Positions 11,676 through 24,064 of a stretch of DNA of 64,000 bases are shown here, one piece after another. A program made the position numbers and the translations under genes. Each line of letters begins with the position of its first letter. The stretch's first letter is position 1. A model generated the notes under the pieces. It saw only the letters and a program-made list of their open reading frames with translations. It ran no database searches and was not told the DNA's origin. This DNA comes from Liolophura sinensis (Eukaryota; Mollusca; Polyplacophora; Chitonida; Chitonidae), in assembly GCF_032854445.1 (NCBI RefSeq), contig NC_088305.1, positions 3,291,001 through 3,355,000 on the forward strand, read 5' to 3'.

Positions 11676-13470
11676 ATGAATTTAACATTTCCAATAAGGC
11701 AGCCACCAAGTACACCTACATTAGTCAGTCTGACAGTTAACAAGGCAAACAATCTACCAAAACACCATGAAGGGAGACAGAAAGGGAAACAGTCTAGATT
11801 TCAACCTGGAAAGGCCCAGGAGTTCTCAAAAAATCTGTCAGCAGTTAGACATCCTGAATCCTGTGCCTGAGTGTTCCTGGATGGAGAGATTCCAGCCCAA
11901 TCAGGAGTCTGTAAGAACACACCAGCCGGACACAAAGAGAATACGGCGGCCAAGACGGTGCAAGGTAGATTCCACGGCTGGATCAGACAGAGTTACACAT
12001 GAGCGGGAATGGGCTGCTGAAGGAATGCGACTCATAGATATACAGAAAATGGTGTGTATATGGAACAGTTATGCTTGAGCACAGTGAGACCGAAGACAAT
12101 TGTCCACTGCCCAGGTTAGAGATAGCTGCAGAGAAAAAGTGGGGGTCTAGCCTTGGCGTTCCGTTTTAAGTGCTGTGACTGTGAATCTGGCTTCCACAAA
12201 TTCTACATAGAGATTAGAATGCAACAAACCTGGCCAAAAAGCTGCGGAGGTGAACCGAGCTCTTCAAGTAGGCCTCCAGGACACACCAATGTGGAACACC
12301 CGAGCCAGACTCCTATTTGCAGCGATGGATTGTGCCGCCTACCACCCTAAACCAGGCCAGAATGCTTCACAGACCATTTCCCTGGCTGTGGAGACATCAA
12401 CAGACAAGCAATACATTGTCTCTGCTACATTGAAGAATAAATTGTGTTGGACTGGAACCTGGCGGAGGGAGAAAAGCTTCCAAGTAAAGTGCCCCGGAGG
12501 ACCCGAGGAGTGCACGGCGAACACAAGCCCACATGCCCCCTGGTCCGAGTATAATATTGGGAACGAGATTGGCGAGACAAGGTGTTTTAGCCAAGCACGT
12601 AACCACGGACGGCGACTCCAGGTCAGCCAAGGGAGTGGAGGACGGCATCCGACTGATCGAGCCAAGTGGGACGTCGAGCGGTTAGCAGGCCCCACTCACC
12701 TATGTAGATCCCAGTTCAAGAAATGTAACCGGGCTAAGTTCAGTGATGTCATGTTCGAGGAACAGGGCTGAACGAGGGAAGCAAAGAAGAAAGCACAGAA
12801 GGTGTTGAGCCAGGATGTTAATGCCCGGTGTAGCTTGATATTTTCTCAACTTATGTCTGGGCACCGTGGTGACATGAGAGAAATAAAAAAATTAACTACC
12901 CAGGGTTGTGGATGCAACGGTCAGGTGTTACAGTGGGGACTGTTCCACGTGCCCCTCTGGAGGAAAAACCAGCAGCTGGTGGGATGGGTCCCTGTTTTTA
13001 TCCACCAGTAAACTCTGCCCTTTCAACATGGATGACAACGACAGGAAACTATTGACCGAAGTACTGCACATGAAGTTGAGCGAGACATCCGTCGCCCGCC
13101 TCCGGATGAACACCAGCACTTAAAAGTGCCAAGCTGTCAACAGGTCACTCAGTGTCTCCTTGCCCAAGAATGTAAACTACAGCAGAAATGTGGAGGGAAC
13201 GGCGGCGTCCACAATCCACAGACTTAATGCCCAGGACAAGCCCAATGCTGCTAAACTCCAAGCTGTCGGCGCCAGTATTTCACCTAGGAGCGAGAAAACT
13301 GTACAACAGATTGAAAGGGTGAGCCAGTACCACAAGGTTTATAAGAAGCAACAGAGTTAAGGGGAGATCACTCCGCAATTCAACCAGAAAACTCCAAGAG
13401 CACATTCAGTACAGGCTTTCAAATCCAGGAGAAAACGGACTATGCCAAGGGACAACTGGACAATTGCTTA
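11676..13470 (+). pseudogene. Mutator-like (MULE) transposase pseudogene
   Basis: A decayed plus-strand reading spread over three frames matches, from memory, the Mutator-like transposase domain proteins abundant in bivalves. In order: a basic N-terminus (KHHEGRQKGKQSRFQ, about 11760); GLAFRFKCCDCESGFHKFYIE (about 12150), a Cys-containing segment; VGLQDTPMWNTRARLLFAAMD (about 12270); KPGQNASQTISLAVE; NKLCWTGTWRR; and CPGGPEECTAN. In another frame follow VTTDGDSRSAKGVEDG (about 12600, with the likely catalytic Asp), RCYSGDCSTCPSGG, WWDGSLFL and NMDDNDRKLL. Last come SLPKNVNYSRNVEG (about 13155) and TDYAKGQLDN just before the LINE tail at 13472. Several frameshifts and stops are needed, so it is non-functional. 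No terminal inverted repeats were found. Confidence 0.72.
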
Positions 13471-13710
13471 AGAATGAATGAATAATTATGGCTTAACGCC
13501 ACATCGGCAATATTTCAGCCATATCGTGGCGAGAATAAGATTTTCGAAATGGTGAGAACATCAGAAATCAAAAAAAAGTACAGACATGTTTAAAATCAGA
13601 TAAGGAAAAACCAAAACAGTTAAAACTCGAAAACCATCATACTTAAAAATAGTATACCTGGAAAGCTGTATGTATAACTTTTATCTATAAATATTTCAGA
13701 CATTTGAAAT

Positions 13711-16437
13711 TTATATTTTATGATATAGGCCAAAGGCCTTCAAAATATTTTATGACAACATCGCCAGCGATCCTGTCAAATAAATCATATATAGAGTTGG
13801 CCGTATAGAACCTCTGCCTAACATGGGCAAAGTCTACAGCCAACCAAAATATGTTTGATGCCATACTGAGCATCACATCCAACACACTCGGGAGCACTGC
13901 TCCCATCTAAGATGAAATTGTGTGTCAGATGAGAATGCCCAATCCAACACTTCGTTAAAACTACTTGGTCTGTGCGAGGCATTTTACAAGTATAGGCATT
14001 GTAGCCAATGACCGGGTGAATAGCATGCACCCTGCCCAAAGGCGACGATTGTATTTAAGAATACTAGATTTCACGTCAGTATAAAGGGATTTTAACCCTA
14101 GATAAAGGTTTATATAGGGGCAGCTTTCGCTTCCCTGTCCACGACTGTTTCCATGGATACCAGTGTGACTTGGTATCCAACAGAATATATCTTTACCTCT
14201 TTTAATTAGTTTTCGGTGTTTGGCTATGATCTCAAGTATCAATGGATTTTTAAATTTATTATTCTCTATCACTATTTATTATTCTTTATCACTGCCCTCT
14301 GAGCCTCAAACCTTGGTGATGAACAGGATCCAACATTTTGATATACGACTTCCTAGCGGAACCGGAAATGATGGATCCATAGTCCAGTTTAGACCTGACG
14401 TTCGATATTATTCATATTCTTAGCTCGGTAGCATATAAGGAAATCATCCACGTATAAAGAACCCTCTGTTCCAGATAATAATGTTTTTGCTAGGATATTT
14501 ATTTTTATGCTGAACAGAGTTGGTGATAGAATACTGCCCTGGGGTACACCCATTTCCTGCTCATAAGAGTCAGAAAGAGTGGACCCAACCCGTACCTTAA
14601 ACTGACGATCGGATAAAAATTGTGATATAAATATAGGTAATCGACCTTTAAGACCCATATCCGTGAGGTCTTTTAAAATACCATATTTCCATGTGGTGTC
14701 GTAGGCCTTTTCGACGTCAAAAAATATGGACACCACATGTTCATTATTAACAAAACCATTACGAATAAAAGTTTCAAATCGAACAAGGTGATGTAAAGTA
14801 GATCGACCTTGACGAAAACCACATTGAATATTAGATAAAAGCTTGTTGGTTTCAAGAAACCAAACAAGTCTATCATTAAATCATCCGTCCCATAGTCTTA
14901 CAGACACAGCTAGTAAAAGCTATGGGACGGTAATTATTTGGATCAGTATGATCCTTACCCGGTTTGGGAACCGGGATAATACACTCCTCCCTCCATGATG
15001 GTTGAAAATTACCAGTTATCCAAATATCATTAATCAAATCCAAGAGAGTCTCCAGTGGCTCAGGTGGTAAATGGTTCAGAAACTTATAATATACATTATC
15101 AGGACCACAAGCAGTATCGTGGGCCTTTTTTAATGCAGTTCTAAGTTCCTCGATATTAAATGGACAATTATAATCTTCTAAATTCTAAAAAAAAAGAAAA
15201 GGGCAATTTAGTTTTCTCCTTCTGGTTTTTAATATGTTGGAAATTTTTAGTATAGTTCTTAGAAGATTTGTTGGAAATTGTTTCAGCTAATTTATGGGCT
15301 ATATATCAGTTGGAGATGTTAATATATTATCTCCATCTTTTAAATGCTGAACTTTTGCTTTATTATTTTTGCCCTTAAGTTTCTGAACCATGTTCCAGAC
15401 CTTACGCATGGGTGTCTTTGACGTAATGCCTCAAAGTTCCGCCAACAAAATCGTCTCTTGGACTTGAATAATCAGCGAGCCTTAGCTCTAAAAATACGAA
15501 CCTGGTTTAAGTTATCATTCGGACATATTAACATTTCGCTCGGCCTTTTTGCGGTCCTTTGGCTTTGCGACAGTCCTGATCATACCAGGGTTTACTTTTG
15601 GATTTGTCGAGGTTTTAGGGATTGTTTTATCGGCAACTCTTAAAACAAGCTCGTTAAATTTTAATATTGCATCATCTGCTGCATTGAGAATCTCTGGAGT
15701 GATATCGGCCTCACAGAACATCTCAAATGTGATCCAATCTGCTTTATCGAATTTCCACCTAGCTACACGTTCTAAAGAGTTAGAAGTGATATCCTCTAGG
15801 ACAATAGGATAATGGTCACTACCACAAAGATCGTCATGTACCTTCCAAGAAAAATCAAGAAGTGATGGATCCGTGATAGTGAGATCGATAGCAGAATAAG
15901 TGCCGTTACCCGCATGTAAATAGGTATTAGAACCATCATTGAAATAACACAGTTCACCATTCGATAAGAAGTCTTCTACGATCTTGCCCTTATTATTTAT
16001 GTTGTTACTGCACCATAGGTTTATGGGAATTAAAATCTTCCAGTATTATTAACGGTTTAGGTAACTGTTCTTTTAGAGTGTGTAACTGAAAAGCTGACAA
16101 AGAGGTGTTCGGTGGTATATACACCGAACATAATGTGACTTTCATATATTGAAACACGAACGGCCACAGCTTGAAGCTCTGTATCCAGAGCTACAGGGCT
16201 GTGGATAATACTGTTATTTATGAAGATCGATGAGCCGCCTGCAGCTCGCCCTTCTTCAATACAATATTTTATCTTTTATTATCTATTAGTTATTTTATCT
16301 TTGTCAGATGTCTTAAGGTGAGTTTCCTGAAGACACAGGGCAACTGGATTGAAAGATTGAACTAGCTGTGTTATTTCAATAAAATTTGCCTTAAGACCTC
16401 GACAATTCCACTGTATAATTTTATCTAAGGAAGACAT
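13711..16437 (-). pseudogene. LINE ORF2 pseudogene with internal deletions
   Basis: Begins with ATG at 16437 (TAATG overlap with the ORF1 stop). The endonuclease and linker are in pieces, with small deletions near 15540 and 16020. RT motif A reads FFDVEKAYDT, GVPQGSILSP is present and YVDDF is intact (14389-14736 frame). Sequence from just after the RT palm (about 14396) jumps to a short RSKLD-like piece. After that most of the connection and half of RNase H are missing (about 14280-14305). The last part carries the CVGCDAQYGIKHILVGC knuckle. Compared with the 1231-codon intact copy, about 0.9 kb is absent in total. Confidence 0.87.
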
Positions 16438-16560
16438 TATGGAGGTAGGCGTATAGGAGATTTATGCTTGGACCGAGGTTGACCCTTCCTTGGAGATCGG
16501 CTACAAGATCTCCCTGGTGCGGGTGATGTATCCATCACCTCCGCGTCTGATGTTGAAGGA
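16437..16560 (-). pseudogene. LINE ORF1 C-terminal stub, type B
   Basis: Only the last about 40 codons remain, ending with the TAA overlapping the ORF2 ATG. Recognisable pieces are the acidic SDAEVMDTSPAPG segment and the basic tail, with a small deletion and frameshift near 16480. It stops at the 5' truncation point of the element. Confidence 0.8.
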
Positions 16561-16745
16561 AAATTTCATCAATAAAACTCATACCTCCTTATAGCTTACA
16601 CAGTTTCCAGCATTTTAATATCAAGTATGCACCTGTACACCAAACATGGCCGCCTGGGAGCAAAACAAGACCTTATACCCTAAAATACACAGAACTACAA
16701 TCGTCCTACGGAAAAACGGAAGTTGTAATGGGTGTCTGTGTCCAC
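16553..16745 (+). repeat. Dispersed repeat R, copy 2
   Basis: Same orientation as copy 1 at 10617-10815. The shared segment includes ACCAAACATGGCCGCC and CACAGAACTACAATCGT. The left edge coincides with the truncated 5' end of LINE copy 4. Confidence 0.75.
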
Positions 16746-19700
16746 TTTGGCTGCCTGCTACAAAAAGACACGGGCATCTAAGGACTCCTAATAAGGGCCA
16801 TAAAGCCTTTAGCATACACACGTATTGTACAGTAGAATGTACATTCATACATACTCTAATTTTCCACCTTTTACAGCCACCTTTCAAACAATATTTTGAA
16901 ACATTGAGAGAACTAGACGTATGGTGCAGAGAAATTATTTCCATTGTGTAATGAAGCTTGCATATTTTAATGACACGGAATTTTTTTGTTTCATTTTAAT
17001 ATTAATTGTATGCATAAATTTCCATGAAAAAAGTCATTTTAGTAGTGAAAATGTTGAAGCTTTGTAGTACTTCATATGCACAAGAAATTCACTTAGATCA
17101 ACCACTCTGTGGTACTACATTTGGACTAAATTGTGGTAGACTCCACAAATGCGAATATGCGGGAATACATTTAAATTCTGTTAAAAAAATGACAAAAATA
17201 AAGGTCCTTGAAACCGTAAATTTGCTTTACCTATTCCCTACCAGGAATCATTTACCTGTAGGTGACTAACCCTCAAAAAGTTATTATTCTACTGGTCATG
17301 ACCAGTACTTTTTGAAATTAACGTTGTCTAAAGTGAATAGTAACACTTGTACTTTAAACATGCGTATTGCGAAAAAAATATTTATCCAGCGAGAAAAGTT
17401 GGTTTTGTGTTGATAAGCACTGCAGTAATGTGATTCAGCTCTACACAATGCCAGTCAGTTTTGCAGACCCCTAGCTACGATTTGGTGAAAGCATGGAGCA
17501 AGAGCATCCCAGACAAATGGGCCGGGCATCCGGGGACCTTCGAAAACCATGCCTCAGGCACTCAAGAGGTCTTAACGGGTTTGAAATTTGAAAGTAACTC
17601 TCGGAAATTGGAGGCGAAAAATACCTACACGTATGTACGAGGTCGTATGCCGATAGAATTATAATGCATAGCGTTTTATTCAGCAGAAAATTCGAACTAG
17701 GGAAAAACTACTTTACAAAAAAACATTTTAGGCATGGCGCTGGGTACTGCGGTTTCACAGAGGGATGGCGGACGTTCCGAGAGGCATGGCGGAGCGCCAC
17801 TCGATAAAACACTAGCTAAGGTTCTGGTAGTTATCTGGAACTTTTAAATGCACGTGCACCTAAAAATTAACTCATTACGCAAGTCTTAACGCCGAGATTG
17901 TCTAAAACGCTTTTCGAACCTGTCCTTTAGTGTTCTGATATCTTTGTTTCTGCGCTCTGCATTGGATGTGGACATTACATTCGATTTCGAATATTGTCCA
18001 AGTTTCAAATGGACAGAAAAATAGATCGCATGAGTTCTGTATTAGCCATGTGATATCGTTACGAGAAATATCAGGGAACAGATTACACAGGTATATTCAG
18101 CTTCTATTCAGTAGGGAAATGAATAAAGTTCAATGCCCCCCCAAACACATTCTTGAATCTAAAATTATTTGATTACAGTAAGCGTTGGAGCATGCGTGAA
18201 GCGACAATAACTAGTTGCACAAACCGCTGTTCTTATTTCCGACACGCTATAATGAGTTGAGCGTTGTCACACCACCAACTAAACTACTACATGAAAAATA
18301 TACGTAAAGGATCACCGTTCCACGCAGGTCACCGTTCCACGAGCCTAACTGGATCTGTTTCATAGTGCGTTATTTCTAACGCTGACATCCTCAATTACAC
18401 ACTGACTTGCAGCGTTTTCAGCCTTGGTGTTGCCATGCAAATGCGCTAGGAATAGATGTATCTACTCTGAGTTTACATCAGTCATTCACACGGACTTTTT
18501 GTAGATGAAAATAAATACCTTAATACTTTACAAAGTCTCACATCTTCATTGTACCAACACAGAACAGTGATCGAATCACCCTCACACCCCTACCAACGCC
18601 TGTGCATTCATGATGACTGTTACACAATTGGATACAACGTAGGTATAGTCAACACACACGCACCGTTTGGCGTGCATAAAGTCATCTAGTTTGCGCGTGA
18701 AGATAGGATTAATATTTCCATGGATTTCGGCAACATAGATGGCGCTGTTCATGGCTTGAAATTCATGTCAGGCGACACCGTGCTCTAATGCAATGGTGGC
18801 ATTTTGTTAGATGATATATATATGGACAGTCATGGGAAAGCAATTCATGACTTCCCGTTACATGGATTATGGCCTATAAAGCCTAGCAGCTCACATTTCG
18901 TGTCGGCTTATATGAATGTTTAAGTGCGAAACGAGTTCATAGGTCATATAATGTCATAATCGTTCCTGTTGAACTCCGTTCTAACCCTGGAAAGATGGAG
19001 GGAAAACCTTGTTAACGTACAGTGTTGTTGTGTTACACTTCGGCAATCGAAACCTTGTTTGCGAGTGAAATCAATAGGGATTTGCGTATACTCATAGGTA
19101 GGCTACAGGACTGCGTGATATCAAAAATTCCTTTGTCTACACTGAGATTGTGGCCTTACTGGCAGTTAGAAATCCACACCGCTCGTACAGAAGATTGTAG
19201 TTTATAGGGAGCTGGCTGGTATTTCCTTCCACAAATATGGGATATCTGTTAGGCAAGATCAGGAGATGAAAATCAGTCACGGACCAAAGGATGTAAAACA
19301 CAGCTGTATGCTGAGTTCTGATGTAAATGTATTACACACCTCTGGCCTCGTGTTCAATCGCTGTTCTTTCGTGTTTTAACCACAAATAACAAACAACTGT
19401 AAAGACAGCGATTAAGTTCAGAGTATACCCAAAAATCGGTCCGCGGTCTGAACCGAATTTCGTACTAATCCTGTTAGACATATTATCATAGCCGTTCTTA
19501 TAAGATACCTTCACCGATCTCGTGCTCGGTAACGAATTCGAGCACATATCTCACGGACCTATTTCTTCGGTCCCGAAAGACGAATTCGGATTGAAAATGT
19601 TGAGTGACTTGCGCTGATTGGCGAACTTGACAAAGGGGTGATGTTAAGGGAAAAATGTCCAACGTGTCAGATTCTACAGCGATAACTTGGGTTCATTTCA

Positions 19701-22470
19701 GCGGGCTTATGTATTTTCAGCTGGTATCGAAAACTGACTACCTCAATGATATTTGATAGATAAAACAGTGTATGTTTCACGTTGGAAAAACTTTGATAGA
19801 ATTAAATCTGGTGAGTGTACTGTTGAATTATGAAATCCGTGATGGCACACTGACTGGTTGGTTGTATTTATCTGGAGGGGAACTGCTGCGATTTCCGATC
19901 GGCTAGTGCCGAAACACTTAGAAACATACCTGTGTCTTTCCAACATCGTTGAAAACTGACTGCTTCTCTTTGCATGATTCCGTTCTATTTTCGTACTTTA
20001 TGTATACGTTCTTTTTAGTGGTTTGTGTTATGTCATATTTGGGTATTGGCCTTGCTATTTGGGACCTGGAACGGCCTTACTGGTTGACGGTTGGTATACC
20101 AATCTCTGTTTCGAAGCATAGATTTAGCACCTCGCCTTAGACAGCCATTTTGCTTATTCTACAAGGAGGATTGAAATATAACTGAACATTCTTCAATTGT
20201 GATGTACCTTGTATTAGTTCGTCATCTTTTCATGTAAACTCACGTCTGTGTGACCATTGTAAACTGCTGATTTGTCTATTAACTAGAGAAGTTACATTTT
20301 GGAATCCTTTCAGTTTTCTTGAAAATAGGTTTGACTAGCCACGAATCGTACTGGGATATGTATTTTAAAGAATATTGTTAAAATTGAGCAAATAAATAAA
20401 GGAGCCCGCGCGACAAAAGCATATATGTTTGGCTGTATAATGACATTGGTATATACAACAGACCAAATTAAAGATGCAACACTTGGCGTGGGGAGTAAGT
20501 GGTATCGTCGACGTCCTATGATTTACAAGTTCGGGTATGGGGCAGTCATTTCTAGACTCCATACAGGCTATAATAACATGTAACATACAGACGACATTTA
20601 CTTTGTTCTGATTAAAACTACTGCACCAATTTAAGCTCTATGAACAGATTTTGAAATCACACGATATACTTGTTATGGCTGTACAATTGTTTAAGCCATT
20701 CACTTGGAATTTAAAAATGGCTAACGGCGAAAATCTTATGTTTTAATTTTTTGAAGAAATATACAGCATGCAGACGTGCATCTTGTTTGGAAAGTGTCTA
20801 CATGCACGCCAGTGTTCTTCTCCCAATGAGTATCAATATATCTGTAGAACTTCACTATTTAATCACCGCAATTTAGCAAGCCATATTTCGTTTTTGTCAT
20901 GGGAAGTTATGGGCGCTGCCAAAATTAAACACCTTTTTAATATGGCTTTATTTACGGTACTTTGCCTAATCATGCTACATGTAGCCATGGTGCTAGGGGG
21001 GCGTGTAATTTGCTACTACCAAGACCGGGTTAGGTTCTTAAGTAAAATTGCGACCGGGATGGCTTTATCATCATTGCATGTCTAACGTAGATAGGAAAAC
21101 TCTCCAAGGCGTTTTCCGTTGACAACCGGCATTTCTTACACATAACACCATGAAGTGACCAGACTCTTGAGGTTTTCACAGGTCAACCCCCAAACCCTTT
21201 TCCCCTTCCTCTCTCTGCTTGAAAAACACCATATTTATACTTACAATTGTTTGTTTACTTAACTATTAGTAACACTTGCTGCTTTCAGGTATAAACTTGT
21301 TCTTTAATTACTAGCACTGACTGATTAGTCAAATGTACATGTGGAAGTTAATCCCCACATTTAATCTTCTTAACTTTGCATGTTAACAAGCTGGACACAG
21401 TTGACTGCCCAGTCTATAGTTTGATTTTAACTATGCGTATATCACATGTCTATTATAACTATGTTACATGTACATTACACTTGACCACTACATGTGTGTA
21501 CACAGCCTGTCTGTAACTCGTTTTAGTAGGAGTGTACATGAATTGTTAAGATGATCAGTATCAAAATGATACAAGAGGCAGTATTTCACCAGTCATGCCT
21601 GACCATTTGCCGGCCACCACACTTTCGTCGCTGCTCTTGTTTTCCTCTCTATACTATACGTTTTTAATTATGTTATAAACCATTCATACCCTGAGAGAAT
21701 TTCTCAGCTAATGAGGAATTGAAAATCATAAAAGAGTTTAATGACCCGTATACGGTCCTGCGAAGAAAATTTTAGTTTATTTTTGAAAGTAGGTTCGATA
21801 AATGATTTTGTCTAAATCAAACCCCTGGAGATCGATTTCATAGAGATAGACTAACATATAGATGTGCGCATGTAACACATACAGTACCCAAAATTTTGTG
21901 TGGATACAACATACCGAACACGATAACTTCCCAGAAAACCAGTTCGGACTGGACACGTATTTTCGGGTCTACAAATTCAAGCTACAATTCTTTAGGCTGT
22001 CGACATCAAATATGGCGGTGGAGGAAAATGTCGAACAGTGCGATTTCGTCTAGCTTTATACAAACGTGCTATACATTCAAAAGTAAGAATCACACTTACA
22101 CGAATATGTGACATATCAGAAAATGTTCAAATATGTATTTCCCTGTAATGTCCCAATTATACACAGCATAACTAAAGGCATATCGACCGTTCGAACGCCA
22201 GGATTATCTAGACCAGTCTAAAAATTAACTGATTTAATTGTGTTGAATGCCGAACTAATCAACAACTGTATATCCCAGGCACAAAATAAAACCAGAAGGC
22301 TTTTTGTCCCTTTTGGGGTACCATACCCATGATTGCGAGAGAGCATTAAGAAGTCATTGAAATGGCGTCACTGACATCCCCACATTTATTTTTAAAGCTA
22401 CATCTGCCCTTAACCCATATCAAAGCATGAAATTCCGATTTTCGTAATATTAGTCGCCTTTTTGGCTGAA
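16746..22470. other. Long stretch with no recognisable feature
   Basis: About 5.7 kb in which I find no coding region with a known motif, no RNA gene and no member of the window's repeat families. The longest frames (up to about 105 codons, for example 20768-21085) show no domain, codon pattern or splice-flanked structure I can defend. It could be ordinary intergenic or intronic host DNA. Confidence 0.5.
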
Positions 22471-22479
22471 TTGGACCCA

Positions 22480-22650
22480 CGAGTCCGCAATGAACCGCAT
22501 GAAATTCACCTTCTTGTTGGCTATAATCCTTACCCTCACGGTATGTCGCGTAGAGAAAAAGTGGTTTTAACGAGGTGCCGTTACGGGCATTCTCTAGCAG
22601 AAAATTTCATTCTTAATGGGGGAGATGTACCCGGGTATGCTTTAGTTTGA
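22480..22650 (+). pseudogene. Diverged LINE ORF2 C-terminal crumb
   Basis: A short frame reads VGYNPYPHGMSRREKVVLTR and then CRYGHSLAENFILNGG, aligning with VIGYNAYTCQMSRRDQVVLT and CRIGHSHLTHNFILDGS near the C-terminus of the dominant LINE ORF2. The level of divergence is greater than among the other copies, so it is either an older insertion or a relative. No tail or 3' UTR follows. Confidence 0.7.
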
Positions 22651-22692
22651 TTCTACGTTAAATGAGTGATTCCAGATCAGTGACGTTTAATA

Positions 22693-22862
22693 AATTGCAA
22701 GAGAGAAGGTCTAACACCAATCTGCGAATGGTCGCAAGTCCCCCCCCACGGGACTCTGTCTGCTACCACCACCCTCCCCTCCCGCACCATAATGCTCACT
22801 GCCGTCGAATATAATAATATTGCATACCGCGTAAAACACCAATCAAATAAATATAATTATAT
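22693..22862 (+). mobile_element. SINE fragment, 5'-truncated and diverged
   Basis: Carries the central and 3' part of the same SINE as the next entry: AGAAGGTCT, CACCATAATGC, GCCGTCGAATATAATAATATT and CGTAAAACACCAATCAAATA. The tRNA-like head is missing. It lies directly upstream of the fuller copy in the same orientation. Confidence 0.7.
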
Positions 22863-22885
22863 AGTGTATACAAACATATCCTGAA

Positions 22886-23150
22886 GCCTCTTTGGTTCAG
22901 TTGGTTAGCGCAGCGTAATGACCCAGGAGCCTCTCACCAATGCGGTCGCTGTGAGTTCAAGTCCAGGTCATGCCGGCCTCCTATCCGGCCGTAAGTGAGA
23001 AGGTCTGGCAGCAACCTGCGGATTGTCGTGGGTTTCCCCCGGGCCTGCCCGGTTTCCTCCCACCATAATGCCGGCCGCCGTCGTATAAGTGAAATATTCT
23101 TGAGACTGGCGTAAAACAACAATCCAATAAATAAATAAATTAATAAATTC
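22886..23150 (+). mobile_element. tRNA-derived SINE, near full length
   Basis: The head contains a Pol III A box (TGGTTCAGTTGG, 22893-22904) and a B box (AGTTCAAGTCC, 22954-22964) about 50 bp apart, as in tRNA genes. The central domain includes GGTTTCCCCCGGGC and CACCATAATGCCGGCCGCCG. The 3' end is TGGCGTAAAACAACAATCCA followed by an (AATA)n tail. From memory the core resembles the Meta-domain SINE superfamily of molluscs; this name is tentative. The 3' end does not match the dominant LINE's tail, so its partner LINE is a different one. Confidence 0.82.
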
Positions 23151-23448
23151 AACACGATGAACTGACAGCTCCTAGCCCATGGGTTAGGTGGGATTAGACA
23201 CAATCATAGAGCAGAGTGCCAGATTTTGGACAATCTTTTCCTTATTTCCTTACAAGAGAACCATTGTAAAACTGATGTGTGACCTTATTCACTTAATGGG
23301 GTTCGCTCATTAAGGCCATCTATGCGAGTCTACCTCAGATGGAGTCCTTGGTGTCTTTCCTGCTTGGTATTCCCAGGTTCAGGCATCGCCCTTGTTGGCA
23401 CTCCGTGGTGAGTGGGGTGAATTTGTACTATACGTACTATGTCTTTAT

Positions 23449-24062
23449 TTACTTTGCAAAATGTCTGTAAGATATCTATCAGTTCTTCCTCTGGGACGAC
23501 TTCGAGTACCGACAAAAAGAGGAAGTCAGAGGTTTTCTCGAACTCGTTTGATAAATGTTATGGACTGGACAGTTGGCCGACTTTTATTGTTCTCTCAACT
23601 AAGAATGAACGGAAGCCGGCCTCCAAAATCCATCACTTTCTTTTGTAAAGGGCTCTTCACGGTAGCTGGAACCTAAAGAAACGTGAAACGTGACGTATGT
23701 CGACGTGGTCAAGTTTTGCAAGTGTTGCTGCTTAAACCTTTTGGACTTGGCCCTTTAGAAACGACAAACCTAGTTATGTTTCTTTGCAACTTTCGTCTCG
23801 ACTTTCGTTTAATTCTTTCTCATCTCAAACTGCTTCAAAAGAACAAATAAAAACAGTAAATAGTACCAGCTGAGCCCAAATGCCCTAAAAATGACAAAAA
23901 CAAATCCAAAAGCAAATCTCAAAATAATAATAAAATAACTAAAAAACCTGGTGGCCCCACAGAGCGTCCCTCTAAGGCCACTAGGGATCCTATCCAAACT
24001 TTAATAAGTTTGGATCGTTGGGGGACGTTGGTCCTTCAACATCGGATGCGGATGTGATGGAT
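23449..24062 (+). pseudogene. LINE ORF1 pseudogene, type B, gutted
   Basis: The ATG at 23449 opens MSLFTLQNVCKISISSSSGT, then TDKKRKSEVFSNSFDKC and WPTFIVLSTKNERKPASKI (with one frame change). The central region with the knuckles is missing or scrambled (about 23650-23810). The C-terminal SGPTERPSKATRDP-like stretch and the FGS-to-DVMD region return at 23940-24060 in pieces. It cannot encode a functional ORF1 protein. Confidence 0.8.
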
Positions 24063-24064
24063 AA

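Larger units (their letters stand above)
13472..16560 (-). mobile_element. LINE copy 4, 5'-truncated within ORF1, internally deleted
   Basis: The minus-strand copy starts (3' end) with the GAATGAATGAAT tail at 13472, followed by the conserved 3' stem-loop, a shortened ORF2 and only the last about 40 codons of ORF1. The 5' truncation point at about 16560 joins repeat R copy 2. It inserted into or next to the Mutator-like pseudogene. No convincing target-site duplication is visible. Confidence 0.88.

Noticed and set aside
12339-12695. Minus-strand ORFs of 118 and 83 codons
   Set aside because: They are opposite the Mutator-like transposase relic, whose motifs are clear on the plus strand.
20768-21085. 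105-codon ORF in the featureless region
   Set aside because: No recognisable domain, no related frame nearby, and length expected by chance in AT-balanced DNA.
22886-22975. tRNA gene with A and B boxes
   Set aside because: The tRNA-like head continues into a SINE core and AT-rich tail and is duplicated nearby; no good acceptor stem is apparent.
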